Shown here piece by piece: positions 1 to 6,700 of a stretch of 9,808 nt of DNA (position 1 is the stretch's first letter; the number at the start of each line of letters is the position of its first letter). Source of the DNA: Syntrophorhabdaceae bacterium PtaU1.Bin034 (GTDB taxonomy: Bacteria; Desulfobacterota_G; Syntrophorhabdia; Syntrophorhabdales; WCHB1-27); contig MVRP01000157.1 in NCBI GenBank assembly GCA_002067405.1, forward strand, positions 1 through 9,808. Direction: 5' to 3'. A program made the position numbers and the translations under genes. Below the pieces are notes generated by a model. That model saw only the letters and a list, made by a program, of their open reading frames with translations, was not told the DNA's origin and ran no database searches.

Positions 1-138
1 CGATGATTTCCCGCTCGCCGACGGTCCCATAAAACCGATGACCCGGTTTTCGTAGATGTCAAGATCGATGCCGCTCAGCACCTCTTTTCCGGCGAACGAT
101 ACCGTCAGATTCCTTACCCGTATCTTTGTTTTGTGCAT
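1..138 (-). CDS. pstB: Phosphate ABC transporter ATP-binding protein PstB, N-terminal fragment (46 codons)
   Basis: The reading frame begins with ATG at 138 and runs off the left edge after 46 codons, so only the N-terminus is present. It begins MHKTKIRVRNLTVSF and reaches the ABC-ATPase Walker A loop at about residues 38-46 (GPSASGKSS), with K44 as the nucleotide-binding lysine. PstB is the cytoplasmic ATPase that energises PstC/PstA for phosphate import. Its ATG directly follows the pstA stop codon with no gap and has only a weak ribosome binding site, so translational coupling is likely. PstB proteins usually have Gly where A41 sits in this loop, but the general Walker A pattern is still satisfied. 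The PstB identity rests on gene position after pstA; the fragment alone shows only an ABC ATPase. Confidence 0.9.
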   Translation of the reverse strand, partial: MHKTKIRVRNLTVSFAGKEVLSGIDLDIYENRVIGFMGPSASGKSS

Positions 139-975
139 CTAGGAATACCTGGCAATCATCTTGTGCATTATGTAATAGGCGAGAATATTGATTATGAGAA
201 TGCTGCATACCAGGACAAGGGCCGTTGCGTAGGCTTTTTCCATCGAAATACCTTCCCTGGCGAGAATATAGAAGTGAACCGCCATGGTTCTGCCTGAATC
301 CATAATGCTTGTCGGCAACCTCAGGGAACTGCCCATGGTAAAGATCACCGCGGCCGTCTCGCTGACCGCCCTTCCCACACTCAGCATGATACCCGTAAGG
401 ATACCGGGAGCGGCAGAGGGCAGGATTACGCGGGTTACCGTCTCCCATTTTGTGGCGCCCAGGGAGAAACTCACCATCCTGAGGTTCTTCGGGACTGCCT
501 TGATTGCCTCTTCGCTTGTCCGGATAATAGTGGGCAGTACCATAATTGCCACGGTCAGTGTGCCGGAGAGGAGTGACCATCCCATCTTCAGCTTTATGAC
601 AAAGAAGATAAAACCGAAAAGGCCGTAGATAATGGAAGGGATACCGGCCAGGGACTCAACTCCGAATCGTATCACCCGCGTTAAGGTTGATTCCTTCGTG
701 TATTCAGTGAGATATATGGCCGTCCCGACGCCGAGGGGCGTGGCAAAGACTATGGAGAGGAGGCCAAGGAACAGGGTCCCTATGATGGAAGGGAATATCC
801 CTCCCAGTCTTCCCATATCCTCGGGGTAGGAAAACATGAATTCCAGCGTGAGATGCCGGGAACCTTTCAGGAATATGATGGCAATGATGAGTATGAGGAT
901 CCCCACCGTAAAAAGCGCCTGGGAACTGAGCGCAACCCGCATAAACTTGTCGACGAATCTCGGGTTGATCCTCAT
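139..975 (-). CDS. pstA: Phosphate ABC transporter permease PstA, 278 aa
   Basis: This is an inner-membrane subunit of the Pst phosphate channel. A hydrophobic helix lies near residues 20-36, followed by further membrane segments around 62-90, 110-127, 138-150 and 251-270. The cytoplasmic loop that contacts the ATPase (EAA motif of binding-protein-dependent permeases) is at about 156-190 and includes SLGATKWETVTRVILPSAAP. I chose ATG at 975 because it gives MRINPRFVDK, a normal PstA start, follows a GGGTGG-like ribosome binding site, and overlaps the pstC stop by four bases (ATGA). The same frame stays open further upstream, to 1281, but that extension overlaps pstC and has no family resemblance. 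The stop codon abuts the pstB start. Confidence 0.95.
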   Translation of the reverse strand: MRINPRFVDKFMRVALSSQALFTVGILILIIAIIFLKGSRHLTLEFMFSYPEDMGRLGGIFPSIIGTLFLGLLSIVFATPLGVGTAIYLTEYTKESTLTRVIRFGVESLAGIPSIIYGLFGFIFFVIKLKMGWSLLSGTLTVAIMVLPTIIRTSEEAIKAVPKNLRMVSFSLGATKWETVTRVILPSAAPGILTGIMLSVGRAVSETAAVIFTMGSSLRLPTSIMDSGRTMAVHFYILAREGISMEKAYATALVLVCSILIINILAYYIMHKMIARYS

Positions 976-1835
976 TTCACCACCCTTCTCTTGACCCAGA
1001 AATTGGCAACGAGGTTCAGGCTCATTATGATTATCAGAAGCACGACCCCCGTCGAAAAGAGCGCTCTCCGGTGATCGCCGGTGGCATAGGCCAATTCGAG
1101 GGCTATATTGCTCGTCAGGGTCCTTAAGGGGTCGAGCAGACTCGTGGGGATCTTCAGCGCATTGCCCGCGACCATGATGACGGCCATGGTTTCCCCGATT
1201 GCCCTGCCCATGCCGAGTATGAAGCTCGCAAGTATCCCCGATCGCGCCGCCGGAAGTACCACCCTGTAAACCGTCTGCCATTTCGTTGCGCCCATTGCGA
1301 GTGACCCTTCCCGGAAAGCAGGGGGGACACTCATGAGGGCGTCGAAGGAGATGCTGGTAATAGTCGGCAGGATCATGATCCCGAGAACCAGGGACGTAGA
1401 GAGTATGGAGAAACCCGCGCCTCCCAGATGTTCTCTGATAATGGGAACTATATAAATGACCCCGAGGAAGCCGTATACCACGGATGGAATGCCCGCCAGC
1501 AGCTCAAGAGAAGGCTTCAGCACAATCTTGGTCTTTTTTCCCGCGTATTCGGAGAGATAGGTCGCACAGGCAAGGGCTAGAGGCGCTCCCACGAACAGGG
1601 CGCCGAAAGTCACCATGAACGAGGAAATGATCATGGGGAATATCCCGAAAAAGTTCTTTGTCGGAGCCCATTTCATGCCCAGGGCAATAGCCGTTACTCC
1701 CGCTTTGTAGAACAGAGGCAATCCCTCGCTGAGGATAAAAATAAAGATGGTGAAGAGAAAAAGAAGAGACGAAAGGGCGAACAAGATAAGGATGAACCTG
1801 ATAAAGCTTTCTTTATCGAATGACTTTCTATTCAT
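972..1835 (-). CDS. pstC: Phosphate ABC transporter permease PstC, 287 aa
   Basis: This is the second membrane subunit of the Pst importer. A long hydrophobic segment spans about residues 12-36, and further membrane helices follow around 63-93, 113-132, 146-160, 203-224 and 260-278. The EAA loop for docking the ATPase is at about 165-200, with MGATKWQTVYRVVLP as its core. The ELLAGIPSVVYG stretch (111-122) is typical of PstC/PstA permeases. The start overlaps the end of pstS by eight bases and the stop overlaps pstA by four, so the subunits are translationally coupled. A GAGGG lies somewhat far upstream of the start, inside pstS. PstC and PstA are similar to each other; PstC is assigned from its position directly after pstS. 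Confidence 0.95.
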   Translation of the reverse strand: MNRKSFDKESFIRFILILFALSSLLFLFTIFIFILSEGLPLFYKAGVTAIALGMKWAPTKNFFGIFPMIISSFMVTFGALFVGAPLALACATYLSEYAGKKTKIVLKPSLELLAGIPSVVYGFLGVIYIVPIIREHLGGAGFSILSTSLVLGIMILPTITSISFDALMSVPPAFREGSLAMGATKWQTVYRVVLPAARSGILASFILGMGRAIGETMAVIMVAGNALKIPTSLLDPLRTLTSNIALELAYATGDHRRALFSTGVVLLIIIMSLNLVANFWVKRRVVK

Positions 1836-2640
1836 TGACCGGAATCAGTCCCTCTTTCTCTAAAATGCCCTGTCCTTCTTTTGAGAGGACATAGTCGATG
1901 AAGAGTTTGGCGGCTTCGGCCGACTCCCCCGTGGTAAGGTAAAGAAAAGGCCTTACGATACGGTACTTTTTGGCCTGTATGTTCTCTGCAGTCGGAAGAG
2001 TTCCCGAGACTGAAAGCGCCTTTATCTTCTCGTCGACTACGCCGAGGGAGATATAGCCGATCGCGTACGGGTCCGTGGCAACGACCTCCTTCACAGAGCC
2101 GTTTGAGTCCTGCACCATGATGCTGTCGTGTATATCGGTATTGCCCATCACCAGTTCTTCAAAGGCGCCTCTGGTTCCCGATCCCTCTTCCCGCGTGACG
2201 GCGTCGATATTCCTGTTTATCCAGCCCAGCTCCCTCCAATTCCTGATTTTGCCGCTATAGACCGCTTTTATCTGGTCCGGGGATATGTCCTTAATGGGAT
2301 TGCTTGGATGGACTACAATAGCGATGCCGTCATGGCATATCGTGATCTCGTGGAGCGTCTTTTCATCGCCCTTGAGCTCTCGTGACGACATGCCGATATC
2401 GACAGTCCTGTTAATGCACGCCTGGATGCCGGCGGAGGAACCGCCACCCTGAACGTCCACCGTGATCCTCGGGTGCTCGATCTTGAAATGTTCCGCAAGT
2501 TTTTCCGAAAAAGGCATAACCGAGGTAGACCCGGCAACGGTGACAGTCAACCGGTTGCGTGAAGAACCGTGCGAGGGGTTGCTGCAAGAGAAGAAACCGA
2601 GCGTGAGAGACAGGAACAGCAGGAAAGGGATAATCTTCAT
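1828..2640 (-). CDS. pstS: Phosphate-binding protein PstS, predicted lipoprotein, 270 aa
   Basis: This is the periplasmic binding protein that captures inorganic phosphate and delivers it to PstC/PstA. The N-terminus is a signal sequence (MKIIPFLLFLSLTLGFFSC) ending at Cys19, a plausible lipidation site, although FFSC is a weak lipobox. The binding core shows TVAGSTSVMPF (34-44), GGGSSAGI (65-72) and TREEGSGTRGAFEE (149-162), the phosphate-contacting segments of this PstS class. Length is normal for the shorter PstS type. The ATG immediately follows the phoU stop (TAA then ATG, zero gap), and no good ribosome binding site is visible in the last bases of phoU, so translation probably depends on ribosomes finishing phoU. 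Lipid anchoring is inferred. Confidence 0.95.
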   Translation of the reverse strand: MKIIPFLLFLSLTLGFFSCSNPSHGSSRNRLTVTVAGSTSVMPFSEKLAEHFKIEHPRITVDVQGGGSSAGIQACINRTVDIGMSSRELKGDEKTLHEITICHDGIAIVVHPSNPIKDISPDQIKAVYSGKIRNWRELGWINRNIDAVTREEGSGTRGAFEELVMGNTDIHDSIMVQDSNGSVKEVVATDPYAIGYISLGVVDEKIKALSVSGTLPTAENIQAKKYRIVRPFLYLTTGESAEAAKLFIDYVLSKEGQGILEKEGLIPVNE

Positions 2641-3324
2641 TTAGTGTTTTTCGGGGTATTTCAGATGCCTGATGATCCTGCCTTCCACGAGGAAAATGAC
2701 CAGCTCCGCGATATTCACCGCATGGTCGGCAAGCCTCTCCAGATATTTGGAGATGAAGAGAAGTCTGGTGGCCCTCGAAATGGTCTTCAGGTCTTCCGAC
2801 ATATAGGTAAGGAGCTCCCGGAATATCTGCTCCGTAAGCTGGTCTACTTTCTCATCTTCCTTGGTGACCTTCCATGCAAGCTCAAGGTCCTCTTTAACGA
2901 ATGCCTCCAGGCAATCTTTCACCATCAACTGCGTTATGTCGGCCACCTTGGGAAGATCGATGTAAGGCTTCAGTTGCGGTTCCTGGTTCAGCTCAAGAAC
3001 CCTTTCGCAGACATTAACCGCCATGTCGCCCATACGTTCAAGATCGTAATTGATCTTGATAGCAGTATTGATGAAGCGAAGGTCTTTTGCCGCAGGCTGT
3101 CTCAGGGCAAGCAGCCTCAGGCAAAACTCATCTATCTCGACCTCTTTGGTATTGATCAGCTCGTCATCCTCGATTACGCGCCTCGCCAGATCCGAATCCC
3201 GGTTCTGTAGCGCGTTGATCGCGTCGCCGACGGCTTTCTGGACGAGGGAACCCTCGAACAGGATCTTCTCTTTCAGATCTCTGAGCTCTTCATCGAAAAG
3301 CTTGTAAATGTGTCCTTCGATCAT
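2641..3324 (-). CDS. phoU: Phosphate signalling regulator PhoU, 227 aa
   Basis: PhoU is a cytoplasmic all-helical protein that links Pst transport activity to PhoR/PhoB signalling and limits phosphate uptake. Two repeated three-helix units are visible. Each carries the metal-binding ExxxD pattern: DLERMGDMAVNV with E96/D100, and YLERLADHAVNIAE with E196/D200. I chose ATG at 3324 (MIEGHIYKLFDEELRDL) because AAGGAGG lies five bases upstream and homologues begin in this way. An in-frame ATG nine codons earlier (3351) sits on the predicted -10 box and has no ribosome binding site. The gene heads the operon, whereas in E. coli phoU is last (pstSCAB-phoU). No phoB/phoR genes are in the window. Confidence 0.95.
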   Translation of the reverse strand: MIEGHIYKLFDEELRDLKEKILFEGSLVQKAVGDAINALQNRDSDLARRVIEDDELINTKEVEIDEFCLRLLALRQPAAKDLRFINTAIKINYDLERMGDMAVNVCERVLELNQEPQLKPYIDLPKVADITQLMVKDCLEAFVKEDLELAWKVTKEDEKVDQLTEQIFRELLTYMSEDLKTISRATRLLFISKYLERLADHAVNIAELVIFLVEGRIIRHLKYPEKH

Positions 3325-3329
3325 CAATG

Positions 3330-3336
3330 CCTCCTT
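3330..3336 (-). promoter_or_regulatory. Ribosome binding site of phoU
   Basis: AAGGAGG on the minus strand, five bases before ATG 3324. It is nearly the full anti-16S complement and fixes the phoU start at 3324 rather than 3351. It is the only strong ribosome binding site in the five-gene operon. Confidence 0.85.
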
Positions 3337-3350
3337 GAATGAGGTGAACA

Positions 3351-3379
3351 ATTATAGTAGGTTTTTGCCGTCATTACAA
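3351..3379 (-). promoter_or_regulatory. Sigma70-type promoter of the phoU-pstSCAB operon
   Basis: On the minus strand a TTGTAA -35 element (3379-3374, four of six consensus bases) and a perfect TATAAT -10 element (3356-3351) are separated by exactly 17 bases. Transcription would start near 3344, giving a leader of about 20 bases that holds the AAGGAGG. A weak -35 with a good -10 is the arrangement expected of an activator-dependent promoter such as one driven by PhoB, but that is inference. Confidence 0.7.
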
Positions 3380-3392
3380 GTGAGACAGCGGC

Positions 3393-3420
3393 GCTTCCGG
3401 CGGACGGGGGTGGCGGAAGC
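3393..3420. repeat. Inverted repeat upstream of the phoU promoter
   Basis: GCTTCCG (3393-3399) and CGGAAGC (3414-3420) form a perfect 7-bp inverted repeat around a 14-base G-rich loop. No T-run follows on either strand, so it is not a convincing terminator. It sits 14 bases upstream of the -35 box and could be a protein-binding site or a chance palindrome. Confidence 0.4.
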
Positions 3421-3497
3421 ATTTACTGTATGGTTTTTGACCGCTCGCCGTGACAGCGTAATGGCCGGAATCCAAATTATGTACACGGTGCTTAGCG

Positions 3498-3527
3498 TTG
3501 ATCGAAGCGGGCTGAGAAGAGTATGGT
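3498..3527 (+). promoter_or_regulatory. Possible promoter of the tandem kinase gene
   Basis: TTGATC (3498-3503) and TATGGT (3522-3527) each match four of six consensus bases and are 18 bases apart. Transcription would then start only a few bases before ATG 3540, giving an almost leaderless mRNA. This fits the absence of a ribosome binding site there but is weak evidence. Confidence 0.3.
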
Positions 3528-3539
3528 AAAATCTGGAAT

Positions 3540-4994
3540 ATGGTAACTCTCGGGTTGAATGGGATTTCATGGTTTCTTGACGACGAAGGACTCGTCGCCG
3601 CGGTAAAGGGACTTGCGGAGGAGAAGGACCTGCGCAGGACCTATGCGGTCGTGAGTTGTGGGTCGGAAAAGGTATTTGTCAAATACTTCCTGGAAAAGGG
3701 CGTTCTCGGCTTTGTGCGCAACAGGTTGGCCAACAGGGGAAAACGGGAGTATACCCTGGGAAAAAAGATGTCGGAAGTCGGGGTGGTCACACCCGGTCCT
3801 CTTGGTTACGGCGTGGGACAGAGAGGCTCATTTGTCCTCCAGAAGTGGGTGAAGGGTATTACTCTTAAGCAGGCTTTTGATGAGCAGCCCGAAAAACGGA
3901 TTCTGCTTGTCGGTCAGCTCGCGGTTCTCCTAAGGCAACTGAAAACGCACGGCATCAGGCATAATGACCTCCACCTGGAGAACGTCATCCTGAGCGGACA
4001 AAGACCTTGCCTTATCGACCTCCATAAAACCAGGATAAAAAAGGCTTTCTCCCAAGACGATGAGTTGAGCAATCTCACCCACGCCCTTAACATGATCTAC
4101 GATGATTTAACCGGGGAAGAAAAGGACACCTTCTTTCAGTGCTACGGACAATCCCATATCAGGCCCCTGGTGGAGGCAGGCCTGCGAGAACTCTGGGCAA
4201 CGTGGATCAAAAACAAGAAAAGGAGATCATTTTCCAGTACTTCCAAGCTCGAGGCGAGAGAAGGCAGGGTTTGCATCAGGGGGTGTGAGGGCAGGGGGGA
4301 CGGCGAGTTGAAGGAAGTGATCAAGACCGACAAAAAGGTACGCGTCGAGCGGCGCAGCGATCACGTAAGAAAGATATACCGGAACAGGCGAAGGCTTGTA
4401 AAGGCATGGGAAAACCATGTCGCCCTCGAGTACATGAGGCTCGATATTGTTCCCCGGCCTTTTTACGTGCAAAAAAGCTCCTTGCTTCGTAAAGGTTATA
4501 TTGCCATGGAGGACCTGGGTGGAAGGGGAGAAGAGCTGGACAGATTCCTTGACAGAAGATACGACGGCATGAGTTGGACGGAACGGCACGGCTTTGTTTC
4601 GGCCTTTTCGCGGTTCCTGAGGAATGCCCTGAAAAAAGGCGTCTTCCACATGGACATGAAGGCGTGCAACGTCTTTGTTTTGTCGGGCGGTTTCAAGCTT
4701 CTTGATGCTGAGGATCTGGTTTTTGTTGCCGTCGAGGAGGAACGCCTGAGGCGCATGCTCGTACAACTCAATACGACCATGCCTGCGCGCGTGGCCGTCT
4801 CGGACAGGATAAGATTCTTTTCCGATCTGACGAAGGGCCTCCCTATCAACAGAAAGCGCTTGCTCCGGGAAGTGGCCGAGCAGTGCAGAAGCACAGAGAT
4901 TGTCTATGAAGGGGTGTCCGGCCTCAAAAGGGAAGCATGGCCAGTGCATCGGCAATGCTCCCACTCGCCCTTCTCCCGTGTGCCTCGATCATGA
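3540..4994 (+). CDS. Tandem (two-domain) WaaP/Kdo-kinase-like sugar kinase, 484 aa
   Basis: Two kinase-like domains lie head to tail. Domain 1 (about 1-225) has the ATP-lysine K48 (VFVKYF), the helix-C glutamate E70 (KREYTLG), TPGPLGYG at 84-91, catalytic loop HNDLHLEN (141-148) and metal-binding D160 (LIDLHK). Domain 2 (about 265-460) has a likely ATP-lysine K278 (VRKIY), E291 (AWENH), catalytic loop HMDMKACN (370-377) and D389 (LLDAED). The HxDxxxxN loop and upstream spacing match the lipopolysaccharide core kinase family (WaaP/KdkA/InaA-like), which phosphorylates heptose or Kdo on the inner leaflet. A basic, low-complexity linker joins the domains. Upstream in-frame codons reach a stop at 3513 with no alternative start, so ATG 3540 is the earliest possible; it lacks a good ribosome binding site. 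The tail after about residue 461 overlaps the opposite gene and looks unconserved. The actual substrate cannot be read from the sequence. Confidence 0.8.
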   Translation: MVTLGLNGISWFLDDEGLVAAVKGLAEEKDLRRTYAVVSCGSEKVFVKYFLEKGVLGFVRNRLANRGKREYTLGKKMSEVGVVTPGPLGYGVGQRGSFVLQKWVKGITLKQAFDEQPEKRILLVGQLAVLLRQLKTHGIRHNDLHLENVILSGQRPCLIDLHKTRIKKAFSQDDELSNLTHALNMIYDDLTGEEKDTFFQCYGQSHIRPLVEAGLRELWATWIKNKKRRSFSSTSKLEAREGRVCIRGCEGRGDGELKEVIKTDKKVRVERRSDHVRKIYRNRRRLVKAWENHVALEYMRLDIVPRPFYVQKSSLLRKGYIAMEDLGGRGEELDRFLDRRYDGMSWTERHGFVSAFSRFLRNALKKGVFHMDMKACNVFVLSGGFKLLDAEDLVFVAVEEERLRRMLVQLNTTMPARVAVSDRIRFFSDLTKGLPINRKRLLREVAEQCRSTEIVYEGVSGLKREAWPVHRQCSHSPFSRVPRS

Positions 4995-5943
4995 AATGGT
5001 CCCTGGACATTGTCCCGTCTTCTGCCCAGTCGGGGAAAATGCCTCTATCCTTCAACCTGCTGACGTTGGTCCTTTTGTTGCCGAAGAGATGAGCCGCATC
5101 ACTCGGGTGCAAGAGGACGCGGACACTGCCCGAAAAGCCTGCTTTCTCGGATTTGCGCACAATGGCGAGATAAAAAGCCTCCGATTTTACAAGGTACCCG
5201 AAAGCGGGGTGGTAGGGACCTGAAGCGACCTTTTCTTTCAGGACCTCATTTTCCGTGAGGCCCATCTTTATTGTCCTGATCCCTTGTTTCCAGGCATTGA
5301 CGTAAATGTACGCGGCTTTGGCGACCGCGGTTTCGAGCGGGTCCGGTAAAAAACGGCCCTCCTGGTAGAGCTGGAAAAGCGGGGTGTCCTCGATCACCAC
5401 GAGAGGGTAGATCCTGATAAAAGAAGGAGCGAGGCGAGTGACGGACAATACGGTCTCCCGCAAATCGTCGGGCCTCTCCTCCGGAAGACCGACCATGACC
5501 TGAAGACCGACCTGGAAACCTTCATCCCTCAGAAAGCGGTAAGTGCTGATTAAATCTTCTTTTGTGTGACCCCTTTGAAGCAAGCCCAGAATACGATCAT
5601 TGAAGGTCGGGCTGCCGAGTTCAATCGTCCTTACCCCATGCTCCCTCAATATCCCGGAGATCTGCCCGGCCAGCCTGCCCGGCCTGGCGGAAAGGCGGAT
5701 GCTCTCGATCTTCTCCCGGTACGGCTCAAAGTGGACAAAAAGCCGTTCAAGCTGAGGAGCATCCAAGCCCAGAACATTGCCGCCGTAAAGGGCTATCTCA
5801 ACAGGGGTATCGACCGGACCGAACAGTGAAGCAAGATACGGCTCTATCCCGCCCCGTTGCGCCCTGTTGGTAATATGGTCCTGGTTGCAGTAAATACAGC
5901 GCTGCCCACAGCCAAGGTGGGGCAGAAATACGGGCAAGATCAT
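4924..5943 (-). CDS. Radical SAM protein, Elp3/YhcC-related, 339 aa
   Basis: The N-terminus carries the iron-sulfur CxxxCxxC motif (C12, C16, C19 in LGCGQRCIYCNQ) that binds a 4Fe-4S cluster and S-adenosylmethionine. Later landmarks are YGGNVLGL (53-60), LSARPGRL (84-91), IELGSPTFNDRIL (107-119), RGHT and QVGLQVMVGLPEE, all in the order seen in Elp3-like radical SAM proteins. No acetyltransferase domain follows, unlike true Elp3. Usual family signatures GGSFTGL and ELGVQS are altered here to GGNVLGL and ELGSPT. The start ATG overlaps the rnc stop by four bases (ATGA) without its own clear ribosome binding site, so it is co-translated with rnc. I recall the same pair in other Desulfobacterota, often next to era. 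The reaction is unknown; an RNA-modification role is only inferred. Confidence 0.85.
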   Translation of the reverse strand: MILPVFLPHLGCGQRCIYCNQDHITNRAQRGGIEPYLASLFGPVDTPVEIALYGGNVLGLDAPQLERLFVHFEPYREKIESIRLSARPGRLAGQISGILREHGVRTIELGSPTFNDRILGLLQRGHTKEDLISTYRFLRDEGFQVGLQVMVGLPEERPDDLRETVLSVTRLAPSFIRIYPLVVIEDTPLFQLYQEGRFLPDPLETAVAKAAYIYVNAWKQGIRTIKMGLTENEVLKEKVASGPYHPAFGYLVKSEAFYLAIVRKSEKAGFSGSVRVLLHPSDAAHLFGNKRTNVSRLKDRGIFPDWAEDGTMSRDHFMIEAHGRRASGSIADALAMLPF

Positions 5944-6611
5944 GAAACTTCGATTTGCTGCAGCAAGAGACTGGCAGCCATCTGTTCCGCCTCGCGCTTG
6001 CTCTTGCCGACGCCTTTTGCCTTAAGCTCCTTACCCACGTAAACGTAAGTGCTGAACCCTTCTTTTGTTTTCCTCGTGAGGCGATACTTGGGAAGAATGC
6101 CCCATTTTTTCTGCGAATACTCCTGGAGAATGTTCTTGGGGTTCTTCTCGCGTAGTCTGTCCTCATCAAAATAAGGCGAAAAGAGCTCTTTGATAACGCG
6201 GGAGACCTTCCTGAAGCCGCCGTCCAGATACAGGGCCCCGATAAGCGCCTCAAGCATGTTCGAAAGCACTTTCGATTCCCTTGGTAAATGTATTTTTCCG
6301 TTGCCGTAGGACATGTACTCGTCGAGCTTTATTGTCCTGGCTATTTCGGTAAGCATATCTCTCCTGACAAGACACGAACGGGCATTGCTCAAGAACCCCT
6401 CGTTCTTGTCGCCGTACTTTTTGTAAAGGAGAATGCTGATGACGGTATTGAGGATCGCATCCCCGAGATATTCGAGTTTTTCGTTGTCCGATTTTTCGAA
6501 TACCTTTCTGTCGTTGACAAAGGAGCAATGGGTAATCGCCTGTCCCAGCAGCTCCCGGTCCTTAAATTCGTACTTGATGGTCTCTTCAAGTGGTGATGTA
6601 TAAGTGCTCAT
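5940..6611 (-). CDS. rnc: Ribonuclease III, 223 aa
   Basis: This is a double-stranded-RNA endonuclease that processes rRNA precursors and some mRNAs. The catalytic domain has NEKLEYLGDAIL (43-54), the RNase III signature, with E44 and D51 as metal ligands. A second acidic cluster follows in SNMLEALIGALYLDGG (117-132), with E121 as the essential glutamate. At the position of E. coli Asp114 there is Asn118. The C-terminal double-stranded RNA-binding domain spans about 157-222 and ends in GVGKSKREAEQMAASLLLQ. I chose ATG 6611, nine bases after GAGG; a TTG at 6626 would add five residues but has no ribosome binding site. Only 23 bases separate this start from a strong hairpin upstream, and I see no convincing promoter there. 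Confidence 0.95.
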   Translation of the reverse strand: MSTYTSPLEETIKYEFKDRELLGQAITHCSFVNDRKVFEKSDNEKLEYLGDAILNTVISILLYKKYGDKNEGFLSNARSCLVRRDMLTEIARTIKLDEYMSYGNGKIHLPRESKVLSNMLEALIGALYLDGGFRKVSRVIKELFSPYFDEDRLREKNPKNILQEYSQKKWGILPKYRLTRKTKEGFSTYVYVGKELKAKGVGKSKREAEQMAASLLLQQIEVS

Positions 6612-6630
6612 TTGCGCCTGCCTCAACGTA

Positions 6631-6670
6631 CAAAACGGGTAAGACAGAAGATTTCTTCTGCCCTACCCGT
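6631..6670 (-). terminator. Rho-independent terminator after the minus-strand acyl-CoA synthetase
   Basis: Minus-strand RNA folds into a 17-bp stem from ACGGGTAGGGCAGAAGA and TCTTCTGTCTTACCCGT, with two G-U wobble pairs and a two-base AA loop (four bases if the closing pair opens). TTTTG follows at once. On the plus strand the two wobbles become A-C mismatches and no T-run follows, so the element is oriented to stop transcription leaving the synthetase gene. It lies 23 bases before the rnc start, so readthrough transcripts would carry it as an rnc leader. Confidence 0.8.
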
Positions 6671-6700
6671 GCCTGTTCGACATTTTCTTCACGCAAGTTG

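Noticed and set aside
976..1281. N-terminal extension of PstA back to 1281
   Set aside because: The extra residues are a frame inside pstC with no resemblance to permeases, and ATG 975 has the right start and overlap.
2569..3210. 213-codon plus-strand frame across phoU
   Set aside because: phoU on the minus strand has both metal motifs and a consensus ribosome binding site; the plus frame is a shadow.
3393..3420. Inverted repeat as a terminator
   Set aside because: The 14-base loop and lack of a T-run on both strands argue against it, and no transcript is expected to end there.
4227..4964. 245-codon open frame on the minus strand, antisense to the tandem kinase
   Set aside because: The plus strand carries ordered kinase motifs; the antisense translation shows no domain and no ribosome binding site was noticed.
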